Shown here piece by piece: positions 15,498 through 24,553 of a stretch of DNA of 32,089 bases (position 1 is the first letter of the stretch; the number at the start of each line of letters is the position of its first letter). Origin of the DNA: Chloroflexota bacterium (GTDB lineage Bacteria > Chloroflexota > Anaerolineae > VGOG01); assembly GCA_016875995.1 (NCBI GenBank), contig VGOG01000016.1, forward strand, positions 1 through 32,089, in the 5' to 3' direction. The position numbers were made by a program, and so were the translations under genes. The notes below the pieces were generated by a model. That model was not told the origin of the DNA and made no database searches. It saw nothing but the letters and a program-made list of their open reading frames with translations.

Positions 15498-16422
15498 TTG
15501 GTCATCGGTCATTAGTCATTGGTCGCTGGTCTTTACCTCGGGCGTCAGGGAACCTGGCTCGCCGCAAACTGGATCAAAATGTAGCCTTTGCCTTCGTCTG
15601 GCTGGCTGCGTTCTTGGCCGTAGCCGCTCTGATATGGATCATCGGCTACGTGATGGTGCAGGGAGTGCAGGTGATCAACCTGGAGTTCCTGACCACCAGG
15701 CCAATGGGTGGCATGACCGGCGAGGGGGGAATGTCTACGACGATTGTCACCACCCTGTATCTGGTGGTGCTGACCATCGCCATCGCCACGCCACTGGGGG
15801 TAGGCGCGGCGATCTATCTGGTGGAGTACGCGGGCCAGGCCGAGCGCGGTAGCCGTTGGGTGTCGCGTCTTATCACGGTGGCCCGTTCCGGGATCGAGAT
15901 TCTGGCCGGGGTGCCGTCCATCATCTTTGGCCTGTTTGGCTTTGCCCTCTTTGTGGTCGCTTGGGTTTTGGTTTCTCCCTGCTCTCGGCAGGGCTGAGCG
16001 GGGCCTGTCTCATCTTGCCGGTCATCATTCGCACTTCCGAGGAGGCGCTGCTGGCCGTGCCCCACTCCTATCGCGAGGGCAGCCTGGCGCTGGGCGCCAC
16101 CAAGTGGCAGACCACGGTGAACGTGGTCCTTCCCGCTGCCCTGCCGGGCATCATCACCGGGATTGTCCTCAGCGTTGGCCGCGTCATCGCCGAGACAGCC
16201 ATCTTCTGGGTCACGCTGGGCGGCAGCTATCGCCTGCCCACTGGTTTAAGATCAGGAGGACGGTCCATGGCCCTGCACGTCTACATGCTGGCTGGGGAAA
16301 CCACGGCCTTTGACAAAGCGATGGCCACCGCCGCCATCTTGATCGCCATCATCATCGTGCTCAATCTCGTCATCAACTACACCTCGCGCCGCTTCGCAGC
16401 CAGAATGATGGGGAGGGAATAG
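15494..16422 (+). pseudogene. pstA: Phosphate ABC transporter permease PstA, frameshifted as read
   Basis: This is the partner permease of PstC. The first frame (15494-15997) gives SRLITVARSGIEILAGVPSIIFGLFGFALFVV, then degrades and stops at 15995-15997. The family sequence continues in another frame as LGFGFSLLSAGLSG...ILPVIIRTSEEALLAVPHSYREGSLALGATKWQT to 16422. Both halves are well conserved, and inserting one base near 15958-15965 would restore a normal PstA. No in-phase slippery heptamer is evident there, so a recent mutation or a sequence error is likelier than programmed frameshifting. Residues 1-14 are repeat-encoded (MIGHRSLVIGRWSL). The start overlaps the pstC stop. Confidence 0.85.
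15499..15533. repeat. Heptamer array encoding the PstA N-terminus
   Basis: Five consecutive 7-base units read TGGTCAT, CGGTCAT, TAGTCAT, TGGTCGC, TGGTCTT. Only one arm is present. The units are translated as part of PstA directly after its start codon. Confidence 0.85.
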
Positions 16423-17196
16423 ATGAAGTCCAATAAAATCAAAATGAGAGTGCAAGACTTCAGCGTATTCTATGGAGATTTCCAGGCCCTGCGCGACATC
16501 ACCATGGACATTCCCATCCACCAAATCACGGCCGTCATCGGGCCTTCTGGGTGCGGGAAAAGCACTTTTATCCGGGCCTTTAACCGCATGAACGATCTGA
16601 TTCCCTCCTCGCGTGCCAAGGGAGGAATCTTTATGGATGGCCATGACCTGAATGAGATAGATGTGGTGGAGCTCCGCAAGCGGGTGGGGATGGTCTTTCA
16701 GAGACCCAATCCTTTTCCCAAGACCATCTTCGACAACGTGGCCTATGGGCCCCGTGCCCACGGGCTGCGGGACCGGGTGGCGTTGTCTGAAATTGTGGAG
16801 CGCAGTCTGCGCGACGCCGCCCTCTGGGACGAGGTCAAGGACAATCTGGACAAGTCAGCGCTAGCCTTGTCGGGCGGGCAGCAGCAGCGGCTCTGCATCG
16901 CCCGATCCCTGGCCGTAGAGCCGGAGGTGGTCCTGATGGACGAGCCTTGTTCAGCTCTGGACCCCATTGCCACGCTGCGCATCGAAGAGTTGATCCACAC
17001 ACTGAAGCAGTACTATACGATCGTCATCGTCACCCACAATATGCAGCAGGCAGCGCGGGTATCGGACTACACGGCCTTCTTCAACATGGAGGAGGATCGT
17101 GCTGGGTATCTGGTAGAGTACGGACCGACCAAGCAGATTTTCACCAATCCGCGAGAGAAACTGACAGAAGACTACATCACGGGCAGGTTTGGATGA
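16423..17196 (+). CDS. pstB: Phosphate ABC transporter ATP-binding protein
   Basis: This is the ATPase that powers PstCA. The 257-aa protein has Walker [10 protein letters not shown] (40-48), a Q-loop VFQRPNPFP typical of PstB, signature LSGGQQQR near 150, Walker [14 protein letters not shown], and the switch [17 protein letters not shown]. The C-terminus EDYITGRFG is the common PstB ending. The ATG at 16423 follows GGGAGGGAATAG and immediately abuts the pstA stop. Confidence 0.97.
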   Translation: MKSNKIKMRVQDFSVFYGDFQALRDITMDIPIHQITAVIGPSGCGKSTFIRAFNRMNDLIPSSRAKGGIFMDGHDLNEIDVVELRKRVGMVFQRPNPFPKTIFDNVAYGPRAHGLRDRVALSEIVERSLRDAALWDEVKDNLDKSALALSGGQQQRLCIARSLAVEPEVVLMDEPCSALDPIATLRIEELIHTLKQYYTIVIVTHNMQQAARVSDYTAFFNMEEDRAGYLVEYGPTKQIFTNPREKLTEDYITGRFG

Positions 17197-17221
17197 GGCG
17201 TGAAACGTGAGGAGTTGACAA

Positions 17222-17674
17222 ATGAAACGATGGGTGCTATTCTTATGTACCGGCAACTCGGCCCGCAGCCAGATGGCCGAGGGGCTGGTCAATCATTTTC
17301 TAGGCGACCGATGGGAGGCCTACTCTGGTGGCACGGCGCCGGCTGGCTACGTGCATCCCCTGGCGGTAAAGGCCATGGCTGAGCTGGGGATTGACATCTC
17401 CGCCCAGCGGTCGAAATCGGTGGCCGAATTTCGCGACACCGAATTTGACCTGGTAGTCACGGTCTGCGATCAAGCGACCAAGAACTGTCCTCTATGGTTG
17501 GGTTCAGGTCGGGTGAAGCATATAGGCTTCCCCGACCCGGCCGCAGCGACCGGCAGCAAGGACGAGCGGCTGGAGGTGTTCCGGCAGGTGCGAGATGATA
17601 TCCGTCAAGAGGTGACGCGCTACCTGGAAGAGGTGGAGGTAGGATCAGATGACCAGGCCACGGGAAACTTTTGA
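17222..17674 (+). CDS. arsC: Thioredoxin-type arsenate reductase (LMW phosphatase fold)
   Basis: The enzyme reduces arsenate to arsenite using a cascade of cysteines and thioredoxin. The 150-aa protein has the anion loop CTGNSARS with Cys9 and Arg15. The redox pair is VCDQATKNCP (Cys82 and Cys89), and FPDPA carries the acid Asp105. The redox pair has the same spacing as in staphylococcal ArsC, which argues for an arsenate reductase over a tyrosine phosphatase, although a dual role is possible. It begins 26 bases after pstB and its end overlaps phoU by 26 bases, so it is part of the pst operon and probably phosphate-regulated. Confidence 0.9.
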   Translation: MKRWVLFLCTGNSARSQMAEGLVNHFLGDRWEAYSGGTAPAGYVHPLAVKAMAELGIDISAQRSKSVAEFRDTEFDLVVTVCDQATKNCPLWLGSGRVKHIGFPDPAAATGSKDERLEVFRQVRDDIRQEVTRYLEEVEVGSDDQATGNF

Positions 17675-18335
17675 TCGGGAACTGCAACGTCTACAGGACG
17701 AGATTCTGGCTTTGGGGAGCATGGTGGAGAACGCGCTCGTGGATTCGGTTGAGACACTGAAACGGCGAGACATGGAGGGCTCTCAGCGCTTGATCGCTCA
17801 GGATCGGCTCATCAACGAGAAGCGGTTCGCCATCGAAGCCGACGCCCTGGTTCTCATTGCCACCCAACAGCCCATGGCCAGTGACTTACGTATCCTGGCC
17901 GCCATCCTGGTGATCGCCACAGAACTGGAGCGCATCGGGGATTACGCCAAGGGGATTGCCCGCATTAACCTGATGATTGGCGAAGGCCCTCTGATCAAGC
18001 CTTTGATTGATATTCCCCGCATGGCGGAGAAGGCACGGGCTATGCTTCATCGGGCCTTGGATGCTTTTATCCGCCAAGATGCAGCTCTGGCCCGGGCCAT
18101 TCCCGCCGAGGACGATGAGGTAGATGCCCTTTTCAACCAAGTCTATCGGGAGCTGATGACCTTTATCATGGCTGATCCACGTAACATAGATCAGGCTAAC
18201 CATCTGTTGTGGGCTGCCCACAATCTGGAGCGTGCTGCTGACCGGGTGACCAACATCTGCGAGCGGGTGATCTTTACCGTCACGGGGAAGCTGGCGGAGA
18301 TGGATTCAGAGGAGGGCCTGATCGGGATCGCCTGA
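17649..18335 (+). CDS. phoU: Phosphate transport/signalling regulator PhoU
   Basis: PhoU links Pst transport to PhoR signalling. The 228-aa all-helical protein has the two repeated metal-binding motifs, TELERIGDYAKGI (about 91-103) and NLERAADRVTNICE (about 193-206), and QQPMASDLRILAAIL in the first bundle. The length is normal. The ATG at 17649 lies within the end of arsC, with GGAGGTAGGAT upstream, so translation is likely coupled. Its stop is two bases from the stop of the convergent ABC gene. Confidence 0.96.
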   Translation: MTRPRETFDRELQRLQDEILALGSMVENALVDSVETLKRRDMEGSQRLIAQDRLINEKRFAIEADALVLIATQQPMASDLRILAAILVIATELERIGDYAKGIARINLMIGEGPLIKPLIDIPRMAEKARAMLHRALDAFIRQDAALARAIPAEDDEVDALFNQVYRELMTFIMADPRNIDQANHLLWAAHNLERAADRVTNICERVIFTVTGKLAEMDSEEGLIGIA

Positions 18336-18337
18336 GG

Positions 18338-19039
18338 TCACGCGCTCACGATCCGCCCGTCCTGCAGATGATACACCCGATCCACGTACTCGTCCGCCGT
18401 CGGGTCGTGGGTGGCAACCAGCACCGTCACTCCCTCCTGTTCCACCACTCTTCGGAACAAGGCCAGGATCTGCCGCCCGGTGGCGCTGTCCAGTTCCCCC
18501 GTCGGCTCGTCGGCCAGGATCAGGTCGGGGCGGTTGGCCAGCGCGCGGGCGATTCCTACTCGCTGCTGCTGCCCGCCAGAGAGCTCGTAGGGCCGATGAT
18601 TGGCCCAACGGGTGAGCCCCACCAGCTCCAGACAGACCCAAGCCCGCTCCCGCCGCGCCCATCTCCCCACCCCCTCCATCCGCAGCGGCAGTTCCACGTT
18701 CTCGAAGGCGGAAAGGGTGGGGAGCAGGGCGAACGACTGGAAGACGAAGCCGATCCGCCGCCGGCGCAGCCGGGTGCGGGCCCACTCCGAAAGCGCCGCC
18801 AACCGCTGGCCGAAGAGGTACACCTCGCCGGCCGTGGGCCGGTCCAGCCCGCCGATGCAATTGAGGAGCGTAGTTTTGCCCGACCCGGAGCGGCCCCGCA
18901 GCACCACGAACTCGCCCCGCGCTATCTCCAGGTTGACGCCCCGCAAGGCGTGCACCTCCCGCGCCCCGACGCGGTAGATGCGCGTCAACCCCTCGGTGAG
19001 GACGAGATGTGAAGTCTCATGCTCAACCCCAGTCGCCAT
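18338..19039 (-). CDS. MacB/LolD-like ABC transporter ATP-binding protein
   Basis: This 233-aa ATPase probably drives the neighbouring FtsX-type permease. It shows YRVGAREVHALRGVNLEIARGEFV, Walker A GRSGSGKTT, Q-loop VFQSFALLPTLSAFENVELPL, signature [16 protein letters not shown], Walker B LILADEPTGELDS, and THDPTADEYVDRVYHL. This is typical of the MacB/LolD/FtsE subfamily. The ATG at 19039 is one base after the stop of the next upstream ATPase, with GGGGGAG overlapping that stop. It is the last gene of the exporter cluster. Substrate unknown. Confidence 0.92.
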   Translation of the reverse strand: MATGVEHETSHLVLTEGLTRIYRVGAREVHALRGVNLEIARGEFVVLRGRSGSGKTTLLNCIGGLDRPTAGEVYLFGQRLAALSEWARTRLRRRRIGFVFQSFALLPTLSAFENVELPLRMEGVGRWARRERAWVCLELVGLTRWANHRPYELSGGQQQRVGIARALANRPDLILADEPTGELDSATGRQILALFRRVVEQEGVTVLVATHDPTADEYVDRVYHLQDGRIVSA

Positions 19040-19040
19040 A

Positions 19041-20051
19041 TTATCTCCCCCTTCTCACCCGCGCCCACAATCCGCGTAGACCCCTCCTGCGGGGAGCAGG
19101 TAACTCCTCTTCCTCCAACCCTGGCAGCAGGGGGGCAGCCGCAGCCTGGCGGCCGGCCACGGGGCGGATCAGGATGCCCTCCTCGGTCACCTCCAGGGTA
19201 GCCCGGTCGCCGATGTCCAGTTGCTCCAGGTACTCTCTCGGCACCTGCAGCCGGCCCGCCGAGTCGAGCACCACGTACTCGTGGTAGGTTACGTCCTCCT
19301 CCTCTACTGGATGCTCGCCGACCATGGCCTGCTCCAACTGGCTCACCTGGCGGATGGTCTCGGTGCTGGTCCTGCCGTCGCGGATAGCCACCACGCGGTC
19401 CACCTGCCCGACGATGCCCGGCTCGTGGGTGACGATGATGGTGGTCAGGCCTAACGTCTCGTTCAGGCGCTGGAAGGTCTCCAGGATGGTCTGCGCCGTG
19501 GCTGAGTCCACCTCACCCGTGGGCTCGTCGGCCAGCAGGAGGATGGGCTTGTTGGCCAGCGCCGCGGCGATGGCTACCCGCTGCTGCTCGCCCCCGGACA
19601 GTTGCACCAGCCGGTGCTTCCGCCGCTGGTAGAGACCTACCGCCTGCAACAGCTCCCTGGCCCAGGCACGCTTCTCGCGGCGGCTCATCCCGGCCACGGT
19701 CATGGGCAGTTTCACGTTCTCCTGCGCCGTCAGGTAGGGGATCAGGTTGCGCGAGGTCTGCTGCCAGACAAAGCCCACTTTCTTGCGACGATAGCGGTTC
19801 AGTGCCGCGTCGGAGAGCTTGAGCAGGTCCTGCCCATCCACCGTCACCCGCCCCGCCGAGGGCCGGTCCAGCCCGCCCAGGATGTTGAGTAGCGTCGTCT
19901 TGCCCGACCCCGACGCGCCGACGATGCCCACCATCTCGCCCCGCTCCACCGTCAGGTCCAGCCCCTGCAAGGCCACCACTTCCAGCTCGGCGATTTTGTA
20001 AATCTTGACCAGGTTGTCACAATTGATCAAGATATTATTTGCGTTTTGCAT
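19041..20051 (-). CDS. MacB-like ABC ATPase fused to an AbrB-like domain
   Basis: This is a 336-aa protein. Residues 1-235 are a complete MacB-type ATPase: Walker A GASGSGKTT (45-53), Q-loop VWQQTSRNLIPYLTAQENV, signature LSGGEQQR (151-158), Walker B LLLADEPTGEVDS, switch His209. Residues about 258-299 (VVLDSAGRLQVPREYLEQL, then IGDRATLEV...GILIRPV) have the GRxxxP and GD...LEV pattern of AbrB/SpoVT/MazE swapped-hairpin domains. A basic, Ala/Pro-rich tail follows. The ATPase half is confident; the AbrB assignment is by pattern. The domain might mediate dimerisation or DNA binding. The ATG at 20051 follows AGAGG. Confidence 0.88.
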   Translation of the reverse strand: MQNANNILINCDNLVKIYKIAELEVVALQGLDLTVERGEMVGIVGASGSGKTTLLNILGGLDRPSAGRVTVDGQDLLKLSDAALNRYRRKKVGFVWQQTSRNLIPYLTAQENVKLPMTVAGMSRREKRAWARELLQAVGLYQRRKHRLVQLSGGEQQRVAIAAALANKPILLLADEPTGEVDSATAQTILETFQRLNETLGLTTIIVTHEPGIVGQVDRVVAIRDGRTSTETIRQVSQLEQAMVGEHPVEEEDVTYHEYVVLDSAGRLQVPREYLEQLDIGDRATLEVTEEGILIRPVAGRQAAAAPLLPGLEEEELPAPRRRGLRGLWARVRRGR

Positions 20052-20065
20052 CGCACCTCTCTACC

Positions 20066-20118
20066 AGCAGAGGCGGCTCCCATGCCGCCGGTCCGCGGGC
20101 GTGGGAGCCCGCTCTGCT
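20066..20118. repeat. 53-bp palindrome, second copy
   Basis: AGCAGAG to CTCTGCT, matching 13020-13072 at 49 of 53 positions. It lies between the permease stop and the start of the ABC-AbrB gene. The outer arms present at 12999-13093 are absent here. Confidence 0.88.
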
Positions 20119-20134
20119 CAGACGAGTCTACCAA

Positions 20135-23005
20135 CTACGCCACCTCACCCAGCTTGATGGCCTCGAACACCCGCATCCGAATCAATAGCACCAGCATGGC
20201 GGCAACGGCGAAAAGGAACATGGCGCCGAAGACGGCGTAGATGTGGAAGATGTCGGCCCAGGCGATTTGGACGACGAAGGGAGGGGTGTGGGGGTGGGGG
20301 CCGCCGCGCACCTGCAGGAACGGGATGAAGAGCCGGCTGGCCCAGACCCCCAGGCCGGTGCCGGCCGCCGCGCCGGTGACGATGAGGGCCAGTTGCTCGC
20401 CGGCCAGGAAGGCGGCCATCTGCGCCACCGACAGGCCGATGGCCCGCAGCACGCCCAGCTCAATGAACCGCTGGCGGAAGGAGAAGACGGCGTAGAGCAG
20501 GAAGCCCAGCACCGTCAGCCCTGCCGCCGCCAGGAAGCCCACCGACAGCACGCCGAACAACCCCTGCCGCGCTGGTCGCGTCTGCTCTTGCAGGATCGTC
20601 TGGCGAGCGTCGTCGTAGCTTATGATCCGAAAGCCGATCTTTCGCAAATCGGCCACGATGTCTTCGGGCGGACGTTCACCGACGACGGCCAGCCACACGT
20701 CGTAGGGATACTCGTCGCCCATCTGCTGGAAGGCGTAATCCAGGTTGCCGACGAAGAATGGGCCATCCTCCGGATACTGGGTGGGAAACATATCCAGCAC
20801 ACCAGCGACGACGAACTCCACTGTTCGCCGCTGGCCGACCATGGTCAGCTCCAGGCGAAGTGGGTCGCCGACGTTCAAGGCGTTGCGGGCCAGAAAGCCC
20901 CTCTCGACCAGCAGGGCGCGGGAATCCAGTGCCAGCAGGTTCATCAGGGCGCCCAGCGAATCGGGCGCAAAGTCGCGCCGGAAGAAGGCGACGTGAGGGA
21001 AATCCAGCCGGTCTACACCAATAAAGGTTCCCTCCTCGCGGCTCCCCAGGGACGACTGGGCGCGATACTCGCCGACGCGGGCCGCTGCCTGCACGCCCTC
21101 GACCAGCAGGTGATCGTCCACCGGCAGAAAGAGCCACTTGGGACCTGCCTTTTCCTCTGGGGCGTCCGGCTGGGGGGCAAAGGGATCCTGTGGTGCCTCG
21201 GTGCTCTCGCCACTCTCCGCCAGATGGAGATCGCTGCCAACCTCGTAGTACACGCGATCCACCAGATGATCGTCGAGAGTCAGGGCCATGGAGGCCGTGA
21301 AAGCGGCCAGCCCCAGGGTGAGGATGAGGAGCAACAACGGGCCGGTGTAGTGCCGTGACGAGCGGGCCAGGTGGCGCAATGCCAGTATCAACGACGTACC
21401 AGGTAGCCAGTCGGCGATCCAGGCCAGGGTCGTCATCAGCAGTGGAAAGATTCGGATAAACAGCAATCCCAGGACGAAGATGAATAGCGTCGGCACCAGG
21501 AACAGCAGGGGGTTCTGAAACGGATCGGAGGTGATGCCGCCGCCCAGGCTGACCGAGATCGTGCCCCGCTGCCGCAGCAGGTAGTAACCGTAGAGGGGCG
21601 GGGCCAGCAGGATGAGATCCAGGAAATAACGCTGCCAAAAGGGCCGTCGCAGCTCGCGGGCCTGCTCCTGCTTGTGAGTGACGATGGTGTGTCCAGCGGC
21701 GGAGAGCGCCGGCAGCAGGGTGGTTAGCAAAGCCAGCACCACTGCGCCGAGGGCGAAGCGCAGGCTGCTCGCAGAGAGCTGTACTGGCAACGGCGGGCGG
21801 CGCACCAACGTCAGGAAGGAGCGGACCTGGCCCATGGCCAGGGCAATCCCCTGGCCCAGCAATATCCCCATTCCCAGGGCCGCCGCGCCCAGCACCAGTC
21901 CCTCCAGCAAGTACACTCCCAGCACCTGCCAGCGCGAGGTGCCCCGGCTGCGCAGGACGGCGATCTCGGTCTGCTGGCGGCGCACGGCCATGCCCGCCGT
22001 CAGGGCCACGAAGTAGAGAATCAACCCCAGCACCGGGATGGCGAACACAGACAAGAGGATAGTCAGCAGGTAGGCCTCGCGCTGATACTTCTGCATCGCT
22101 TCGGCGGGCGAGGTGTACAACTGGGTATTGGGCAGGAGCGAGGCCGCGCGGGTCTCGGCAGCGGTGATGCGCCTCAGCAATGCCGGCACGTCGTCGGTGT
22201 GGACCGCTGAGCCGTCCAGCAGCAGAGACCACGCAGCCACGTAAACCTCGCCGCTCAACAGGGGCGCGATTCGCTGATGGAACGAGGTCTCGGGCACCTG
22301 CAGCACCCGGTCGAAGGCACTGGGCTGGTAGAACCAGTAGGGATCCCCTGGGTTGGCCGGCTGCCAAATGCCCGCGATGCGCACCGGGATCTGCACCAAC
22401 TGACTGCTCTGGACGCCTGCTTTTTGACGACCAAAGAGGACGTACTCTTCGCCCACTTGCAGTCCCAGCTCATTGGCCAGCCGGTGATGGATCAACACCT
22501 CCATCGCCTGGTCGGTCGGCGACGGGGGAGTGGGGAACTCGCCCTCCGTCAGGATGATGTGGTCGGCCAGGGCGCTGAGGAAGCCGATGGAAACCCACTC
22601 CAGCGGGTCACGGACGTCGGCGTAGGCTGCTTCGGAGGTGGGGAAGAGGCGGAAGTTGTCGGTCTTGAAGTAGCGAACGACGCTTTCCAGTGGCAGGCCG
22701 ATGTCAGCGGCGACTGGCCCCCGCAGGTAGGCATCGGCCTGCTGCACCTCCTCCCAGTCCTTCGCCCCGTGCCAGGCGCCGATGTAGCGGAAGCGAAAAG
22801 CGAAGGGTGGCGTTCCTTCGCGGGTCGTCTCCAATTCTTCCCGCAGCAGGCGGTGGTTCACCGCGTCGGCGTAGAGGGGCACGCTGAGACTGAGCCCCAC
22901 CGCCGCCGTCCACCCCAGCAGCAGGCTGAGGCTCAGCCCCTTGTTGGCCCACAGCCGCTTGGCGGCGATGAGGATGATGGATAATAGGTTGAATAGGATA
23001 TTCAA
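20135..23005 (-). CDS. Large FtsX/MacB-type ABC transporter permease
   Basis: This 956-aa integral membrane protein is the transport or mechanotransmission subunit of the exporter. A TM segment near 22-42 is followed by a long extracytoplasmic domain. Paired FtsX-like bundles include AYLLTILLSVFAIPVLGLILYFVALTAG and RSRGTSRWQVLGVYLLEGL (about 320-375), and, at the C-terminus, FGVLSVGFLAAAGLTVLGFLLY and LGVLRAIGLSVAQMAAFLAGEQ. The two (R)S/AIG(L)S-type loops contact the ATPases. It starts at a TTG (23005) with GAGG eight bases upstream overlapping the adaptor stop. An internal acidic region near 600-650 is low in complexity. Substrate unknown. Confidence 0.88.
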   Translation of the reverse strand: MNILFNLLSIILIAAKRLWANKGLSLSLLLGWTAAVGLSLSVPLYADAVNHRLLREELETTREGTPPFAFRFRYIGAWHGAKDWEEVQQADAYLRGPVAADIGLPLESVVRYFKTDNFRLFPTSEAAYADVRDPLEWVSIGFLSALADHIILTEGEFPTPPSPTDQAMEVLIHHRLANELGLQVGEEYVLFGRQKAGVQSSQLVQIPVRIAGIWQPANPGDPYWFYQPSAFDRVLQVPETSFHQRIAPLLSGEVYVAAWSLLLDGSAVHTDDVPALLRRITAAETRAASLLPNTQLYTSPAEAMQKYQREAYLLTILLSVFAIPVLGLILYFVALTAGMAVRRQQTEIAVLRSRGTSRWQVLGVYLLEGLVLGAAALGMGILLGQGIALAMGQVRSFLTLVRRPPLPVQLSASSLRFALGAVVLALLTTLLPALSAAGHTIVTHKQEQARELRRPFWQRYFLDLILLAPPLYGYYLLRQRGTISVSLGGGITSDPFQNPLLFLVPTLFIFVLGLLFIRIFPLLMTTLAWIADWLPGTSLILALRHLARSSRHYTGPLLLLILTLGLAAFTASMALTLDDHLVDRVYYEVGSDLHLAESGESTEAPQDPFAPQPDAPEEKAGPKWLFLPVDDHLLVEGVQAAARVGEYRAQSSLGSREEGTFIGVDRLDFPHVAFFRRDFAPDSLGALMNLLALDSRALLVERGFLARNALNVGDPLRLELTMVGQRRTVEFVVAGVLDMFPTQYPEDGPFFVGNLDYAFQQMGDEYPYDVWLAVVGERPPEDIVADLRKIGFRIISYDDARQTILQEQTRPARQGLFGVLSVGFLAAAGLTVLGFLLYAVFSFRQRFIELGVLRAIGLSVAQMAAFLAGEQLALIVTGAAAGTGLGVWASRLFIPFLQVRGGPHPHTPPFVVQIAWADIFHIYAVFGAMFLFAVAAMLVLLIRMRVFEAIKLGEVA

Positions 23006-23015
23006 ATTTTAGCCC

Positions 23016-24542
23016 TCACTGCCCCACCACGATTTGCCCCTCTTCCAGCCCCTCCAGGATTTCCACGCGGTCGTCACTTTCGATGCCGATGGTCACATCC
23101 ACGCTGCGCTGACGGTCCTCCTCCTGCACGATGACGAATCTGCGGCCCCGAAAGGTGCGAATGGCGGCTGGCGGGAGCCACAGCACGTCGTCTTTCTCCT
23201 GGAGGACAATGGTCACGCGGGCCAGGTCGCCCAGTTGGAGGCCGCTCAGGTCGCCTTCCAGGCTGATCCGGGTTGACTTGTCCTCGCCAACCAGGGCCTC
23301 GCTGCCGCCGCCACTGCCGTAGGGGTAGGGGAGGCGGCGGACGGTGCCGTGCCACGTCTGGCCGGGGTAGGCCCTGAGGGTGACCACCGCCTCTTGTCCC
23401 TCGACCATCTCTTGCAACTGGCTGCTGGAGAGGTCGGCGCTCACCTCGATGGCCGATGGATCGGCGACGACGATGACGGGTTTGAATGCCTCGGCGGGGC
23501 GGCCGGCGTAGACGGAGAGCGAGAGCACCTCGCCATCCACCGGGGCAGCGATCTGGGCGTCGGCCACCTGAGCCTGCAGGCGCTCCAGGGCCAATTGGAC
23601 CTGGTTCACCTCGTTGACCAGCACCGGATCCACGCCTTCTTTCAGCCAGTCCAGTTGTTGTTGTGCTCGCTGCACTTCGATGGCCAGCAGGGGGTCCACG
23701 CCACTCTGCAACTGGGCCAGGTTCGCCTCGGTTTGGGTGACGGCCAGTTCCTGGATCCTGACGTCGTGGGTGTAGGTTTGCTGCGCAGCTAGGGCCTGGT
23801 CGTAGCGGGCCTGGGCCATCTCCAGGTTCCACTGGGCCTGCTGGAGGGAGCGGGCGTAGGCGTCGCGCACCTCCTGGGGCTCCCAGTGGCGATCCAGCGC
23901 CTTCTGGTACTCGATCTCGGCCCGGGCCAGGGCGTCCTCCGCCTGCGCCACATTGATACGGGCGGTGACAAGGTCGGCGGTGTAGCTGGCTTGTTGCGCC
24001 TTAAGACGGGCCAGTTGCTCTTGAGCCACGGCCAGGGCGATCTCGGCCTGGGCGATGGCGTCGGCGTGGGCGTTCTGGGCCTGGGTCAACCGGGCCTGGG
24101 CGGCGGCCAGGTCCAGTTTCACCTGGGCGATCTGGCGTTGCAGCCCCTTTTCCGCCTCGTCCAGCCGCAGTTGCGCCGAGTTGAGGGTGACTTCCGCCTG
24201 GGCCATCTGTTTGAGCAGGTCGTCAATCTCCAGTTCGGCCAGCAGGTCGCCAGCCTGAACCTGGTCGCCCCGTTGGACGAGCACTCGCTTGACGTAGCCG
24301 CTGGTCTTGAAGTAGAGAGCTCTCTCCTCCACTGGCGATATCCGCCCTGTGAACCCCAATTGCTTGGTGATCTTGCCCCGCTGGACGACGTAGGTTGGCT
24401 TTTCGGGGACGATGGGCGTGGGGATGGGGGTAGGGGTGGGGGCTTCTTTTTCGATAGGACGGCCAAAGAGGCCCTGGCAGGCGGTGAGGATGGTGACTAG
24501 AGCTAATAGCACGATAATAAGTTTCTTGTGGTAATTGAGCAT
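23016..24542 (-). CDS. HlyD/MacA-family lipoprotein adaptor
   Basis: This 508-aa adaptor is tethered to the outer face of the cytoplasmic membrane. Its signal peptide ends in LVTILTAC (Cys22), followed by a Pro-rich spacer. A lipoyl-like half (FKTSGYVKRVLVQRGDQVQAGDLLAELE, about 80-107) precedes a long coiled coil, about 108-350, and then IAAPVDGEVLSLSVYAGRPA, the second lipoyl half. A beta-barrel region and a final LEGLEEGQIVVGQ strand complete the fold. Two GVDPxLxxEV repeats sit in the coiled coil. It precedes the permease by ten bases, so both are in one operon with its own promoter. Confidence 0.92.
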   Translation of the reverse strand: MLNYHKKLIIVLLALVTILTACQGLFGRPIEKEAPTPTPIPTPIVPEKPTYVVQRGKITKQLGFTGRISPVEERALYFKTSGYVKRVLVQRGDQVQAGDLLAELEIDDLLKQMAQAEVTLNSAQLRLDEAEKGLQRQIAQVKLDLAAAQARLTQAQNAHADAIAQAEIALAVAQEQLARLKAQQASYTADLVTARINVAQAEDALARAEIEYQKALDRHWEPQEVRDAYARSLQQAQWNLEMAQARYDQALAAQQTYTHDVRIQELAVTQTEANLAQLQSGVDPLLAIEVQRAQQQLDWLKEGVDPVLVNEVNQVQLALERLQAQVADAQIAAPVDGEVLSLSVYAGRPAEAFKPVIVVADPSAIEVSADLSSSQLQEMVEGQEAVVTLRAYPGQTWHGTVRRLPYPYGSGGGSEALVGEDKSTRISLEGDLSGLQLGDLARVTIVLQEKDDVLWLPPAAIRTFRGRRFVIVQEEDRQRSVDVTIGIESDDRVEILEGLEEGQIVVGQ

Positions 24543-24553
24543 CTTTGCGACCC

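Noticed and set aside
15940-15997. Programmed ribosomal frameshifting in pstA
   Set aside because: GGGTTTT is present but not in the phase needed for a slippery X-XXY-YYZ site, and recoding is not known for PstA.
20676-22367. A 563-codon minus-strand frame
   Set aside because: It is an alternative frame of the permease gene, rich in Arg, Pro, Gly and Ala with no domain; the permease frame is conserved.
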